Assembly: GCF_001514305.1 (NCBI RefSeq)
Contig: NZ_KQ949095.1
Location: forward strand, 62,001 to 126,000
DNA: 64,000 bases
From: Streptomyces dysideae
GTDB taxonomy: Bacteria; Actinomycetota; Actinomycetes; Streptomycetales; Streptomycetaceae
Direction: 5' to 3'
This document shows positions 49,948-57,023 of this stretch, in pieces (position 1 is the first letter of the stretch; each line of letters opens with the position of its first letter). The notes beneath the pieces are model-generated. The model saw only the letters and a program-made list of their open reading frames with translations, made no database searches and was not told the DNA's origin. A program made the position numbers and the translations under genes.

Positions 49948-50640
49948 TCAGTTGCCCTGCTGCTTCAGCCGGTCCTGGGCCTGGGTGGCGATGACCGCGG
50001 CCTGGATGCGGCGCTCCACGCCGAGCTTGGCGAGCAGGCGGGAGATGTGGTTCTTCACGGTCTTCTCGGCGAGGAAGAGTCGCTGGCCGATCTGCCGGTT
50101 GGTGAGCCCCTCCCCGATCAGGGCGAGGATCTCCCGCTCCCGGTCGGTCAGCCCCGGCAGGGCGTCCGGCTCCTCCTCCTTCTGCTGGTCGTGCCGCAGC
50201 CGGGCCATGAGCCGGGTGGTGGCGCTGGGGTCGAGCAGGGACTGCCCGGAGGCGACGGTCCGGACCGCCGACACCAGGTCGGACCCCTGGATCTGCTTGA
50301 GCACATACCCCGAGGCGCCCGCCATGATCGAGTCCAGCAGGGCCTCCTCGTCGTCGAACGAGGTCAGCATCAGACAGGCCAGCTCCGGCATCCGTGAGCG
50401 CAGCTCCCGGCACACGGTGACGCCGTCACCGTCGGGCAGGCGCACGTCGAGCACCGCGACCTGGGGGCGCAGCGCGGGCACCCGCACCAGGGCCTGCTCC
50501 ACGGTGGCGGCCTCACCGATCACGGTGATGTCCGGCTCGTCGTTCAGCAGGTCGTGCACCCCCCGCCGTACCACCTCGTGGTCGTCCAGCAGGAAGACCC
50601 GGATCGGGCCGTCGGTGCCGGGCTGTACGCCGTCCGCCAT
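49948..50640 (-). CDS. devR: NarL/DevR-type response regulator (paralogue 2)
   Basis: 230 residues. Receiver: FLLDDHEVVRRGVHDLL, Asp in AVLDVRLPDG near residue 64, MLTSFDDEE, SGYVLKQIQGSD. HTH: LTDREREILALIGEGLTN, AEKTVKNHISRLLAKLG. Two head-to-tail boxes occupy 50701-50728, 61 and 75 bases upstream, the arrangement expected for positive autoregulation as at mycobacterial devR. Genomic partner is the kinase two genes downstream. OsdR of S. coelicolor is the closest characterised counterpart by context; identity not checked. Confidence 0.94.
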   Translation of the reverse strand: MADGVQPGTDGPIRVFLLDDHEVVRRGVHDLLNDEPDITVIGEAATVEQALVRVPALRPQVAVLDVRLPDGDGVTVCRELRSRMPELACLMLTSFDDEEALLDSIMAGASGYVLKQIQGSDLVSAVRTVASGQSLLDPSATTRLMARLRHDQQKEEEPDALPGLTDREREILALIGEGLTNRQIGQRLFLAEKTVKNHISRLLAKLGVERRIQAAVIATQAQDRLKQQGN

Positions 50641-50700
50641 CAGATACTCCTTGTCGTGCGTGCCGCGGTGTCCATACCTACGGAGATCCTTCTCGATTCC

Positions 50701-50714
50701 GGGCCGTTCGGCCA
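50701..50714. promoter_or_regulatory. DevR/OsdR-like box, proximal of tandem pair
   Basis: GGGCCGTTCGGCCA, one mismatch at the last base, immediately next to the perfect box at 50715; 61 bases upstream of the response-regulator ATG. Confidence 0.68.
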
Positions 50715-50728
50715 GGGCCGGTCGGCCC
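50715..50728. promoter_or_regulatory. DevR/OsdR-like box, perfect, distal of tandem pair
   Basis: GGGCCGGTCGGCCC, exact hexamers, abutting the box at 50701 with 14-base centre spacing. Could also act on the divergent gene at 50872. Confidence 0.72.
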
Positions 50729-50787
50729 TCAATCCCACTGTGCCGGTTCCGGGCGCACTCCGGGCAGGACTCCCGGCCCGGAGTGCG

Positions 50788-50801
50788 GGGCCGAGTGGCC
50801 C
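50788..50801. promoter_or_regulatory. DevR/OsdR-like box upstream of hibernation-type gene
   Basis: GGGCCGAGTGGCCC, one mismatch, 71 bases upstream of ATG 50872. Confidence 0.6.
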
Positions 50802-50871
50802 TGGGAGGGGTGCCGCCCCGCGCAGCAGGCTGGAACCGCTGACAAAGGATCACTCACGAGGAGTGGGGCAC

Positions 50872-51267
50872 ATGACTGCCAGGGACATCGGTATCCGCGT
50901 GCGGGCGGCGGGCCACGTGGACGAGGAGGCGCTGGCCTACGTCCGGGCGAAGGTCGAGGCGGCCCTCGATCGGCCCGGGCTCGCGGGCGTCAGCGGCGAG
51001 GTGCGGGTCACCCGGGCGACGGCACAGCACGTCGAGCAGCCGTGGTCCGCGGCGGCCGAGATCCGGGTCGGCGACACCCTCGTGGTCGTCCACGCCCAGG
51101 AGGCCACGGCCCACGAACTGGCGGACCGCCTCCAGCACCGCCTCCGCGGCCAGACCGACCGCGCGACCCACCGCGCGGACCTGGCCCGCAGGGCGTCGAC
51201 GCCACCGCCGTGGCGCGGGGGCCCGACGGAGACCGAGGCAGCCGCCGAGGCGTCCCCCACGGTGTGA
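50872..51267 (+). CDS. HPF/RaiA-like ribosome-associated protein, short form
   Basis: 131 residues. IGIRVRAAGHVDEEALAYVR then KVEAALDRPGLAGVSGEVRVT matches the beta-alpha-beta start of the HPF/S30EA fold, followed by VGDTLVVVHAQEATAHELADRL and a basic helix RLRGQTDRATHRADLARR. The long-form C-terminal dimer domain is missing. Such proteins bind the decoding centre and silence ribosomes in stationary or hypoxic cells; Rv0079 plays a comparable part in mycobacteria. Conservation is moderate, so the call is probable rather than certain. Divergent from devR with its own box. Confidence 0.72.
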   Translation: MTARDIGIRVRAAGHVDEEALAYVRAKVEAALDRPGLAGVSGEVRVTRATAQHVEQPWSAAAEIRVGDTLVVVHAQEATAHELADRLQHRLRGQTDRATHRADLARRASTPPPWRGGPTETEAAAEASPTV

Positions 51268-51631
51268 GACGGACCGGGGGCGAACGCCACCGAACCGAGG
51301 GGGCTGTGGGGACACTCGGCGAGGAAACAGCGGAGCCCCGCACGACACCGAGCTTCACGGGCCCGGCAGCGAACCGTTGTTCCCCCACCCCGCACGGCCC
51401 CGTCCCCGCTCCCTCACACAGGTCGGCCGGACATTCGCGAGGGCCGAACGGCCCTAGCGTCGTCATGGCCGTCGCGGTTCGAATGATCTGATCCAACCAA
51501 GCCGCGACGAGACCACAGACGATCACGCCCCGCCCGCTCACCGGCCATCACCCGGCCACGAGCCGTGACGGACCCGGTGAGCCGGTCGGAGACATGAAGC
51601 AGTGAGAGACGAACACCTACGGAAGCCCGCC
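51268..51631. other. Intergenic region upstream of flavin protein 1
   Basis: 364 bases. One perfect box at 51441-51454, no other recognised feature or gene. Confidence 0.6.
51441..51454. promoter_or_regulatory. DevR/OsdR-like box, perfect, upstream of flavin protein 1
   Basis: GGGCCGAACGGCCC within GAGGGCCGAACGGCCCTA (51439-51456). 178 bases from the ATG at 51632, farther than most, so a leader of about 100 bases is likely. Confidence 0.68.
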
Positions 51632-52081
51632 ATGACCCTCGACAACGCCCAGCCCGTCGCCTCGGGAAGACGGCGCCGGAGCATCGAGCTCGACAGCGCC
51701 GAGTCCCTGCGGCTGCTGGGCAGCGTGTCGTTCGGGCGGATCGTGTTCACCCAGCACGCGCTGCCGACGATCCGCCCGGTCAACCACGTCCTCGATGACG
51801 GCGACATCGTCATCCGCACCCACGAGGGCGCAGCCCTGACGTCCCGGACGAGGCAGGCCGGCGCGCCGGGTGTGGTCGTGGCGTACGAGGCGGATGTCAT
51901 CGACCCGGACACCCACCTCGGCTGGAGCGTCGTCGTCACCGGCTACGCCCACCTCGTGACCGACGCCCGCGACCTGGCCCGCTACCAGGAGCTGCTGCAC
52001 CCGTGGGTGGAGCGGGCGATGGACTACGCGGTCCGTATCCGCCCGGACCTGGTCACCGGCGTCCGGCTCGCCGAGGCCTGA
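51632..52081 (+). CDS. Pyridoxamine 5'-phosphate oxidase-like flavin/F420-binding protein 1
   Basis: 149 residues from ATG with GGAAG upstream. Split-barrel fold: SLRLLGSVSFGRIVFTQHAL, RPVNHVLDDGDIVIRTHEG, VAYEADVIDPDTHLGWSVVV, GYAHLVTD, then the C-terminal RIRPDLVTGVRL. Same pattern as the proteins at 53291 and 53846. Rv3129 of the mycobacterial DevR regulon belongs to this fold. Cofactor (FMN, F420 or haem) cannot be told. Confidence 0.9.
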   Translation: MTLDNAQPVASGRRRRSIELDSAESLRLLGSVSFGRIVFTQHALPTIRPVNHVLDDGDIVIRTHEGAALTSRTRQAGAPGVVVAYEADVIDPDTHLGWSVVVTGYAHLVTDARDLARYQELLHPWVERAMDYAVRIRPDLVTGVRLAEA

Positions 52082-52086
52082 GCCCA

Positions 52087-52325
52087 CCGGGGCCACGGCC
52101 TCCTCGACCTCGGGGTACTTCTCCCGCCACGTCCGCAGCATGCCGACGGGCGCCGGGATGGCCGCGGAGGCGATGCCGTGGACGTCCGGCCGGTGTTCGT
52201 CCCCCGGCACCGGTACCGGCGCGTACGACGACGGGGCCTTCCGCGCGGGCCACGACGGCCATCGGCACGGAGCCGAAGAGGTGTCCGGCGACCCCGGCGC
52301 CGACGAGCAAGCCGGGGTCGCGGGA
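52087..52325 (-). pseudogene. Universal stress protein relic
   Basis: Reads LLVGAGVAGHLFGSVPMAVVARAEGP and VVVRAG (end of a USP domain) and then, in another frame, MLRTWREKYPEVEEAV, the block normally near the middle of domain 2. Order and frames show an internal deletion plus a shift. No start codon or complete domain. Lies directly downstream of the intact USP at 52332, suggesting an old tandem duplicate. Confidence 0.7.
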
Positions 52326-52331
52326 CCCGTG

Positions 52332-53165
52332 TCAGCCGGTCGCCGGTACCAGTACCACGGGGCAGTGGGAGCGGTGCAGCAGCGTGTGCGCGACAGGGCC
52401 GAGCTGCGGTCCGAGTCGGCTCGTGCGGCGGTGCGCGCCGATGACGACGACGGCGGACTCGTGGGTGGCCGTCAGCAGGGCGTGCGCCGGGCCGGTGCGC
52501 ACCGTGCGGGTCTCGACCGCGACCTCGGGGTGCTCGTCCTGCAGCCGGGCCAGGCTGAACCGCGGCACGGCCTCCTCGGCCCGGTCCTCGCGGACTTGTG
52601 CGCGCTGTCCGGGGCTGGTCGCGGGGATCAGCGAGGGCAGTTCGGGGGTGATGTAGCGGTGGGTGCGGGAGTGCAGGACGCGCAGTCGGACACCGCGCCG
52701 CTCCGCCTCCTGGAAGGCGTACGCGGCCGCGTGGGCGTCGGCGTCGCCCTCCAGGCCCAGCAGCACCTCGCGCCCGTCGTCGCACGGGTGGTCCCCGCGT
52801 ACGACGAGGAGCGGGCCGTGCACATGCGCGGCCAGCCGCAGGCTCACCGAGCCGGCCAGCAGTCCGGTGACTCCGCCGAGGCCACGGGTGCCGACGACGG
52901 TCAGCTCCGCGCCCTCGCTCTCCCGCACGAGTTCCCGTACGACACCGCCCTCGGCGGCCCTGGTCACCACCGGCAGCCCGGGGTGCCGTTCCCGTATGCG
53001 TGCGGCGGCCGACGCGAGGACGGGTCCGGCCTCGTCGTGGTCGGGCACGGCGTACACGACGCGCAGTTCCGCCGCGCGCCGCGCGGCCTCGTCCGCGGCC
53101 CAGTCCAGCGCCCGTACGGCGTTCAGGGAACCATCCACTCCGACAACCACATGCTGGAGAGTCAT
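52332..53165 (-). CDS. Tandem universal stress protein
   Basis: 277 residues. Domain 1 VVGVDGSLNAVRALDWA with loop GTRGLGGVTGLLAGS; domain 2 LLGLEGDADAHAA with altered loop GAHRRTSRLGPQLGPV. Start MTLQHVVVGVDGS has AGAAGGGAGAGGG upstream. Two partial boxes lie 82 and 104 bases upstream. Monocistronic, followed by the USP relic. Confidence 0.92.
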   Translation of the reverse strand: MTLQHVVVGVDGSLNAVRALDWAADEAARRAAELRVVYAVPDHDEAGPVLASAAARIRERHPGLPVVTRAAEGGVVRELVRESEGAELTVVGTRGLGGVTGLLAGSVSLRLAAHVHGPLLVVRGDHPCDDGREVLLGLEGDADAHAAAYAFQEAERRGVRLRVLHSRTHRYITPELPSLIPATSPGQRAQVREDRAEEAVPRFSLARLQDEHPEVAVETRTVRTGPAHALLTATHESAVVVIGAHRRTSRLGPQLGPVAHTLLHRSHCPVVLVPATG

Positions 53166-53246
53166 GTCCCTCTCCCTTCTGCTCCGTGCTCCCGATGTTC
53201 GTACCGCGCCGGCGCCGGTGGCAGGGGCCACGCGAACCCGCCGGCC

Positions 53247-53260
53247 CCGCCGTACGGCCC
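53247..53260. promoter_or_regulatory. Partial box upstream of USP
   Basis: CCGCCGTACGGCCC, right half perfect, left half four of six, 82 bases upstream of ATG 53165. Confidence 0.4.
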
Positions 53261-53268
53261 TCGCCCCA

Positions 53269-53282
53269 GGGCCACAGGGCCC
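53269..53282. promoter_or_regulatory. Second box variant upstream of USP
   Basis: GGGCCACAGGGCCC, two mismatches but near-palindromic, 104 bases upstream of the USP start and touching the 3' end of the next gene. Confidence 0.4.
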
Positions 53283-53290
53283 CTCATGCG

Positions 53291-53731
53291 TCAGGGGGAG
53301 AGGTCCAGGCCGTACATGCTGCGTCCGCCGACCAGCTCCCGTCCGGTCACCAGCTCGGGCTCGATGCGGACGAAGACCTCCTGGGGCGAGGGCACCCAGG
53401 AGCGCGGGCCGGTGCGGGCCAGGCGTTCCTGCTCGGCGGGGTCGGTGACGACCGTGGCCGGGCCGGTGACGACCACGCTCCAGCCGGAGTGGGCGTCCGC
53501 GTCGACGTCGTCGGCCTCGAAGGCCACCACGGCGCCGTCGATGGCGCGGACCAGCTCCGAGGCGGCCGCGGTGCGCAGCAGGACCGCGCCGTCGGCGTCG
53601 AGGCAGAAGTTGACCGGCAGTACTGCGGGCAGCGCCTGGCGCGTGTGGACGATACGGCCGACGGGCACCTTCGCCAGCAGGCGCAGGCACTCCTGCCGTT
53701 CTAGTTCGCGGAATCCGTCGTTGCGGTACAT
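53291..53731 (-). CDS. Pyridoxamine 5'-phosphate oxidase-like flavin/F420-binding protein 2
   Basis: 146 residues. FRELERQECLRLLAKVPVGR, IVHTRQALPAVLPVNFCLD, AVVAFEADDVDADAHSGWSV, TGPATVVTDPAE and FVRIEPELVTGREL. Closely related to the proteins at 51632 and 53846. A box lies 78 bases upstream. Own unit; catalytic activity cannot be assumed, since many relatives only bind cofactor. Confidence 0.9.
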   Translation of the reverse strand: MYRNDGFRELERQECLRLLAKVPVGRIVHTRQALPAVLPVNFCLDADGAVLLRTAAASELVRAIDGAVVAFEADDVDADAHSGWSVVVTGPATVVTDPAEQERLARTGPRSWVPSPQEVFVRIEPELVTGRELVGGRSMYGLDLSP

Positions 53732-53808
53732 GGGTCAGTCCGTCTTTCGCCTGATGAAGCGGTTTGCGCTCTGTGTCCAAGGGTTGCCGGTCGGGGGCCG
53801 CGGGCGAA

Positions 53809-53822
53809 GGGCCATCGGTCCC
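53809..53822. promoter_or_regulatory. DevR/OsdR-like box upstream of flavin protein 2
   Basis: GGGCCATCGGTCCC, two mismatches placed symmetrically so the palindrome is kept, 78 bases upstream of ATG 53731. Confidence 0.5.
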
Positions 53823-53845
53823 GGGTGTGCCGGACAACAGCCCCG

Positions 53846-54520
53846 TCACACCGCGATACGGCGTCCGGTGACGGCCACCGGATCGATGCGCACCCACTGC
53901 TCGCGCCGTCCGCCCGCCCAGGGCGTGCTGTACGCCCGCGCGTCGAGGCGGCGCGCCTCGTCGGGGTCGGTCACGGCCCGTGCGTGTCCCCGCACGAGCA
54001 CGCTCCAGCCCTGGCTGAAGGCGTCGTCGATGCGGTCGGTCTCGAAGGCGACCTGACAGCCGGCCGCCTGCGCGGGCGTGGTGCCGGGGCCGGTCCGGAA
54101 GACGATCGCACCGTCGACGACGCTGTAGTTGACGGGGACGATGACCGGCCCCGAGGCGGTGGGCACGGCGAGCCGTCCCACTCCGTGGGTGGAGAGCAGT
54201 GCCCGGCACTCCTGTGTCGTCAGCTCGGTGAACTGGGGGTGGCGGGCGGCCTGCCCGCGCCCGGGCGGCAGTTCGGCGTCGCCTCCGGTGAGGTCCGTGA
54301 CGGTGGTGTGCAGCACCTCCGCCAGGATGTGGAGCACTCCGGTGCCGGGTGCGGCGCCGGGGTGCTCCTCCAGGTACTGGAGGTAGCTGGGCGCCATGCC
54401 CGCGCGGCCCGCGGCCTCCCGCAGGGTGAGGCCGAGCCGGGTGCGGCGTTCGGTGAGGCGGCGCCCGAGGTCGCCCACGGGGGCCGGCTCCGCCGACTTC
54501 GACGGGGTGCGGTCGGTCAT
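53846..54520 (-). CDS. XRE-type HTH fused to a pyridoxamine 5'-phosphate oxidase-like domain
   Basis: 224 residues. N-terminal XRE HTH (about residues 17-80: LGRRLTERRTRLGLTLREAA, GMAPSYLQYLEEHPGAAPGT, LHILAEVLHTTVTDLTG). C-terminal split barrel (LTTQECRALLSTHGVGRLAV, VIVPVNYSVVDGAIVFRTG, VAFETDRIDDAFSQGWSVLV, WVRIDPVAVTGRRI). It looks like a one-component regulator whose sensor is a flavin-, F420- or haem-binding barrel. Target and cofactor unknown. Three boxes lie in the divergent region shared with the STAS gene. Confidence 0.88.
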   Translation of the reverse strand: MTDRTPSKSAEPAPVGDLGRRLTERRTRLGLTLREAAGRAGMAPSYLQYLEEHPGAAPGTGVLHILAEVLHTTVTDLTGGDAELPPGRGQAARHPQFTELTTQECRALLSTHGVGRLAVPTASGPVIVPVNYSVVDGAIVFRTGPGTTPAQAAGCQVAFETDRIDDAFSQGWSVLVRGHARAVTDPDEARRLDARAYSTPWAGGRREQWVRIDPVAVTGRRIAV

Positions 54521-54620
54521 GGCCCGTCACTTCCTCTCGTCAACGAAGCCCTCGGGGCAGCGGTGCGATGCCGGGATTGCGCATCAGGTCCAGCTTGTCC
54601 GGTGTCGGTCCGGTCCGCTT

Positions 54621-54634
54621 GGGCCGGTCGGTCC
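54621..54634. promoter_or_regulatory. DevR/OsdR-like box upstream of XRE fusion gene
   Basis: GGGCCGGTCGGTCC, one mismatch, 101 bases upstream of ATG 54520. Confidence 0.55.
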
Positions 54635-54670
54635 CCCTCGGGGCGCCGGTCGGGGCCCGAGCGCCACTTG

Positions 54671-54684
54671 GGTCCGGTCGGCCC
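54671..54684. promoter_or_regulatory. DevR/OsdR-like box, middle of three
   Basis: GGTCCGGTCGGCCC, one mismatch; lies between the boxes at 54621 and 54703. Confidence 0.5.
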
Positions 54685-54702
54685 CGCCGGACCGGCCGGA
54701 CT

Positions 54703-54716
54703 GGGCCGAGCGGCCC
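54703..54716. promoter_or_regulatory. DevR/OsdR-like box, perfect, upstream of STAS gene
   Basis: GGGCCGAGCGGCCC, exact hexamers, 37 bases upstream of ATG 54753. Confidence 0.68.
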
Positions 54717-54752
54717 TTCCGTACGCCCCACTGCACCCGCTTTTCTCGCACC

Positions 54753-55145
54753 ATGTCCGAAAACCACTCCAGGCCCGCGCCGTTCCGCTCGGTACGCGTC
54801 GTCGCCGGGACGACGGTCGTGGAGCTGCGCGGCGAGCTCGACCTCTTCACGGCGCCGCACCTCGCGGCCCGCCTGGACGCCCTGACCGCCGGACCGTGCG
54901 CCGCTCTGGTGCTCGATCTGCGGGCCGTGCCCTTCATCGACTGCAGTGGTCTTGGTGTGCTGTGCCGGGCGCGGAACCGTGTCCTGGCCCGGCAGGGCCG
55001 ACTGCGGCTGATCACGGACAGCGCGCGCTTCCTGCGGGTGCTGCGCGCCGCCGGTCCGGCGGGCGTGTTCGAGGTGTACGCCCGGCTCTCCGAGGCCCTC
55101 CCGGCCGCGCCGCGACCGGGTGCGGTCGCCGTCACGACGGGCTGA
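54753..55145 (+). CDS. STAS-domain anti-sigma factor antagonist
   Basis: 130 residues, one STAS domain: VVELRGELDLFTAPHLAARL, LVLDLRAVPFIDCSGLGVL with the phosphorylatable Ser after Asp-Cys, and RLRLITDSARFLRVL. SpoIIAA/RsbV-like proteins release a sigma factor by binding its anti-sigma kinase when dephosphorylated. No kinase partner is nearby. A perfect box 37 bases upstream would link DevR-type signalling to a sigma-factor switch (inference). It converges on nitroreductase 3 with five bases between. Confidence 0.93.
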   Translation: MSENHSRPAPFRSVRVVAGTTVVELRGELDLFTAPHLAARLDALTAGPCAALVLDLRAVPFIDCSGLGVLCRARNRVLARQGRLRLITDSARFLRVLRAAGPAGVFEVYARLSEALPAAPRPGAVAVTTG

Positions 55146-55150
55146 TCGGG

Positions 55151-56140
55151 TCAGGTGTCCGTCGGTCCCGTGTCGAGCAGTGTGTGTGCCGCACGGCGCG
55201 GAGTGGCGGGGCCCTGGGGGCCGTAGCCGAGGCGTACGAGCATGTGGGCGTGCTCGGTCGGGGCGCTCAGGGAGTCGCGCAGGTCCGGCCATTCCATCGC
55301 CTGGTGCAGCAGGGAGGCGCGCAGTCCGCGGGCGGTCGCGACCAGCAGGACGCGTTCGAGTGCCTGCCCGGCGCGCAGCCAGTCCGCGCGGCGGTCGTGT
55401 GCGGTGGTGAGCCGGGCGATGGCGGGCGTCGTCTCGAAGGTGCGGGCGGCGAGCCGCTCGGGGTGGCGCTCCGCGGTGAAGTCGCGCATGGGGAGCCGTT
55501 CCCGGGCGTCCTGCGGGCCGAGCGCCACCCAGGGCAGGCCGGTGTCGGACGACGTGTACGGATCCCCGCGCACCCAGCGGCGGCTCTCCGCCATACGGTC
55601 GGCGTCGAGGCGGTTGCGCTGCTCGGCCTGTGCGGTGAGAGAGAGCAGCCGTGCGGTCTCCGCGGCGTCGGGGAAGCCTAGCCGGGCACCCTCCGCGCCG
55701 GCCGCGGCGGCGAGTTCCAGGCGCAGATACGGGGGAATCGGCCGGTCGGAGAACGGGAACCGGCTGCTGTGCCGGCGCCAGATCGCCTCGTACAGCCCGG
55801 CATCGGCACCACGCGGACCGGTGAGAGGCTCGGTCGGGCGGACGGAGGCCAGCAGGTCCGGGTCCTCCGGGCTGGGCAGCAGCCGGGTGACCGGCTCCCA
55901 GCCGAAGTGGGCCATCGCGATGCGCAGGTTGAGCACGCAGGCCCCCACCGACAGGTGCAGGGCGCGCCCTTCCGGGTCGGTGTAGCGCAGGCTGCCGTGC
56001 GAGGCCGCCCGGACGTGGAAGGTGACCGTCTCGGGGTCGAGCCGGAACCGCCAGGGCTGGGCGTTGTAGACCGAGGGCGCGGCGACCGCGGCCGAGAGGC
56101 ACTTCTCCAGGACCGCGGCGTCGAAGGATGTGCTGCGCAT
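55151..56140 (-). CDS. Acg-type nitroreductase family protein 3
   Basis: 329 residues from ATG with GGAGGG upstream. CLSAAVAAPSVYNAQPWRFR, RYTDPEGRALHLSVGACVLN, FPFSDRPIPP and DWLRAGQALERVLLVATARG. Closest in layout to protein 1 at 8235-9242. A box lies 73 bases upstream. Probably binds FMN; substrate unknown. Confidence 0.92.
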   Translation of the reverse strand: MRSTSFDAAVLEKCLSAAVAAPSVYNAQPWRFRLDPETVTFHVRAASHGSLRYTDPEGRALHLSVGACVLNLRIAMAHFGWEPVTRLLPSPEDPDLLASVRPTEPLTGPRGADAGLYEAIWRRHSSRFPFSDRPIPPYLRLELAAAAGAEGARLGFPDAAETARLLSLTAQAEQRNRLDADRMAESRRWVRGDPYTSSDTGLPWVALGPQDARERLPMRDFTAERHPERLAARTFETTPAIARLTTAHDRRADWLRAGQALERVLLVATARGLRASLLHQAMEWPDLRDSLSAPTEHAHMLVRLGYGPQGPATPRRAAHTLLDTGPTDT

Positions 56141-56212
56141 GACGCCCTCCTCTCGCGCCTGAGTGGTGCTGTGTGCCTTCGAGCCTGAGCGCCGGGCGGC
56201 GGCCGCGGAGAG

Positions 56213-56226
56213 GGGCCGTTGGTCCC
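56213..56226. promoter_or_regulatory. DevR/OsdR-like box upstream of nitroreductase 3
   Basis: GGGCCGTTGGTCCC, two mismatches in the right half, 73 bases upstream of ATG 56140. Confidence 0.55.
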
Positions 56227-56276
56227 TCGCGGAGGTCTGGCAGTCCGTACACGTCCCGTGCGGACCCGCACGAAGG

Positions 56277-56290
56277 GGGCTGAACGTCCC
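56277..56290. promoter_or_regulatory. Box variant upstream of Rv1733c-like gene
   Basis: GGGCTGAACGTCCC, two mismatches, 119 bases upstream of ATG 56409. The rightmost box noticed in the window. Confidence 0.42.
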
Positions 56291-56408
56291 GGCTCCGGCG
56301 CCGAGTCGGTCCCGGTCGGTCCCCCCATTCCGTCTGACCGGCCCATGCCGCGGCCGGCCCGCGACTGTCACCGTCAGGACAGCGACGACGAAGAGGAGGT
56401 GCGGACCG

Positions 56409-56990
56409 ATGAGCGGCGGCACAGGCACGAAGAAGCTGATGTGGCGGTGGCGGAGCAACCCGCTGCGACGGCACGACGACATCGTCGAGGCATGGATCGT
56501 CCTGGCCGTCTGGGCGGTCATCCTGGTGGGCGGCACCCTCGCCGGCCTGGTCACGGCCCACGCCGCCGACGAGGTGTTCGACCAGCAGCGCGAAGAACGC
56601 TACGCCGTGAAGGCCGAGGTCGTCACCGGCGCCCCGGCCGCCGTCACGACGGCCGGCACGACGAACCGGCGTGCCCTGGCGCAGGTCCACTGGACGACCC
56701 CCGACGGCGCCACGCAGACGGGCAAGACGCTCGTGCCCGCCGGTCAGAAGGCCGGCACCGAGGTCGAGGTCTGGCTGAACGGCCAGGGCGACCTCGCCAC
56801 CGAGCCGCCCAGCCCCACGGAGGCGTCCGTCGAGGCCGGCGTCCTGGGCACGGCCGCCGCACTCGCCCTCGCCGGCACGGTCTTCGGCGCCGGCGCCCTC
56901 GCCCGGTGGCGCCTCGACCGACGGCGCTTCGACCGCTGGGGCCGGGAGTGGGACCTGGTGGGACCCGAGTGGGGACACAAGACCAGCTGA
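56409..56990 (+). CDS. Rv1733c-like two-span membrane protein
   Basis: 193 residues. Short basic N-terminus with RRHDDIVEAWIVLAVWAVIL (first helix), an external-type domain (RALAQVHWTTPDGATQTGKT; GTEVEVWLNGQGDL), second helix TAAALALAGTVFGAGALA, and a basic tail WRLDRRRFDRWGREWDLVGP. This arrangement and the WGREW tail match the Rv1733c family, a hypoxia-induced membrane protein of the mycobacterial DevR regulon with no known function. Confidence 0.88.
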   Translation: MSGGTGTKKLMWRWRSNPLRRHDDIVEAWIVLAVWAVILVGGTLAGLVTAHAADEVFDQQREERYAVKAEVVTGAPAAVTTAGTTNRRALAQVHWTTPDGATQTGKTLVPAGQKAGTEVEVWLNGQGDLATEPPSPTEASVEAGVLGTAAALALAGTVFGAGALARWRLDRRRFDRWGREWDLVGPEWGHKTS

Positions 56991-57023
56991 CGCCCTCGGC
57001 CGGCCGGCCACCACTGGAGCGCG

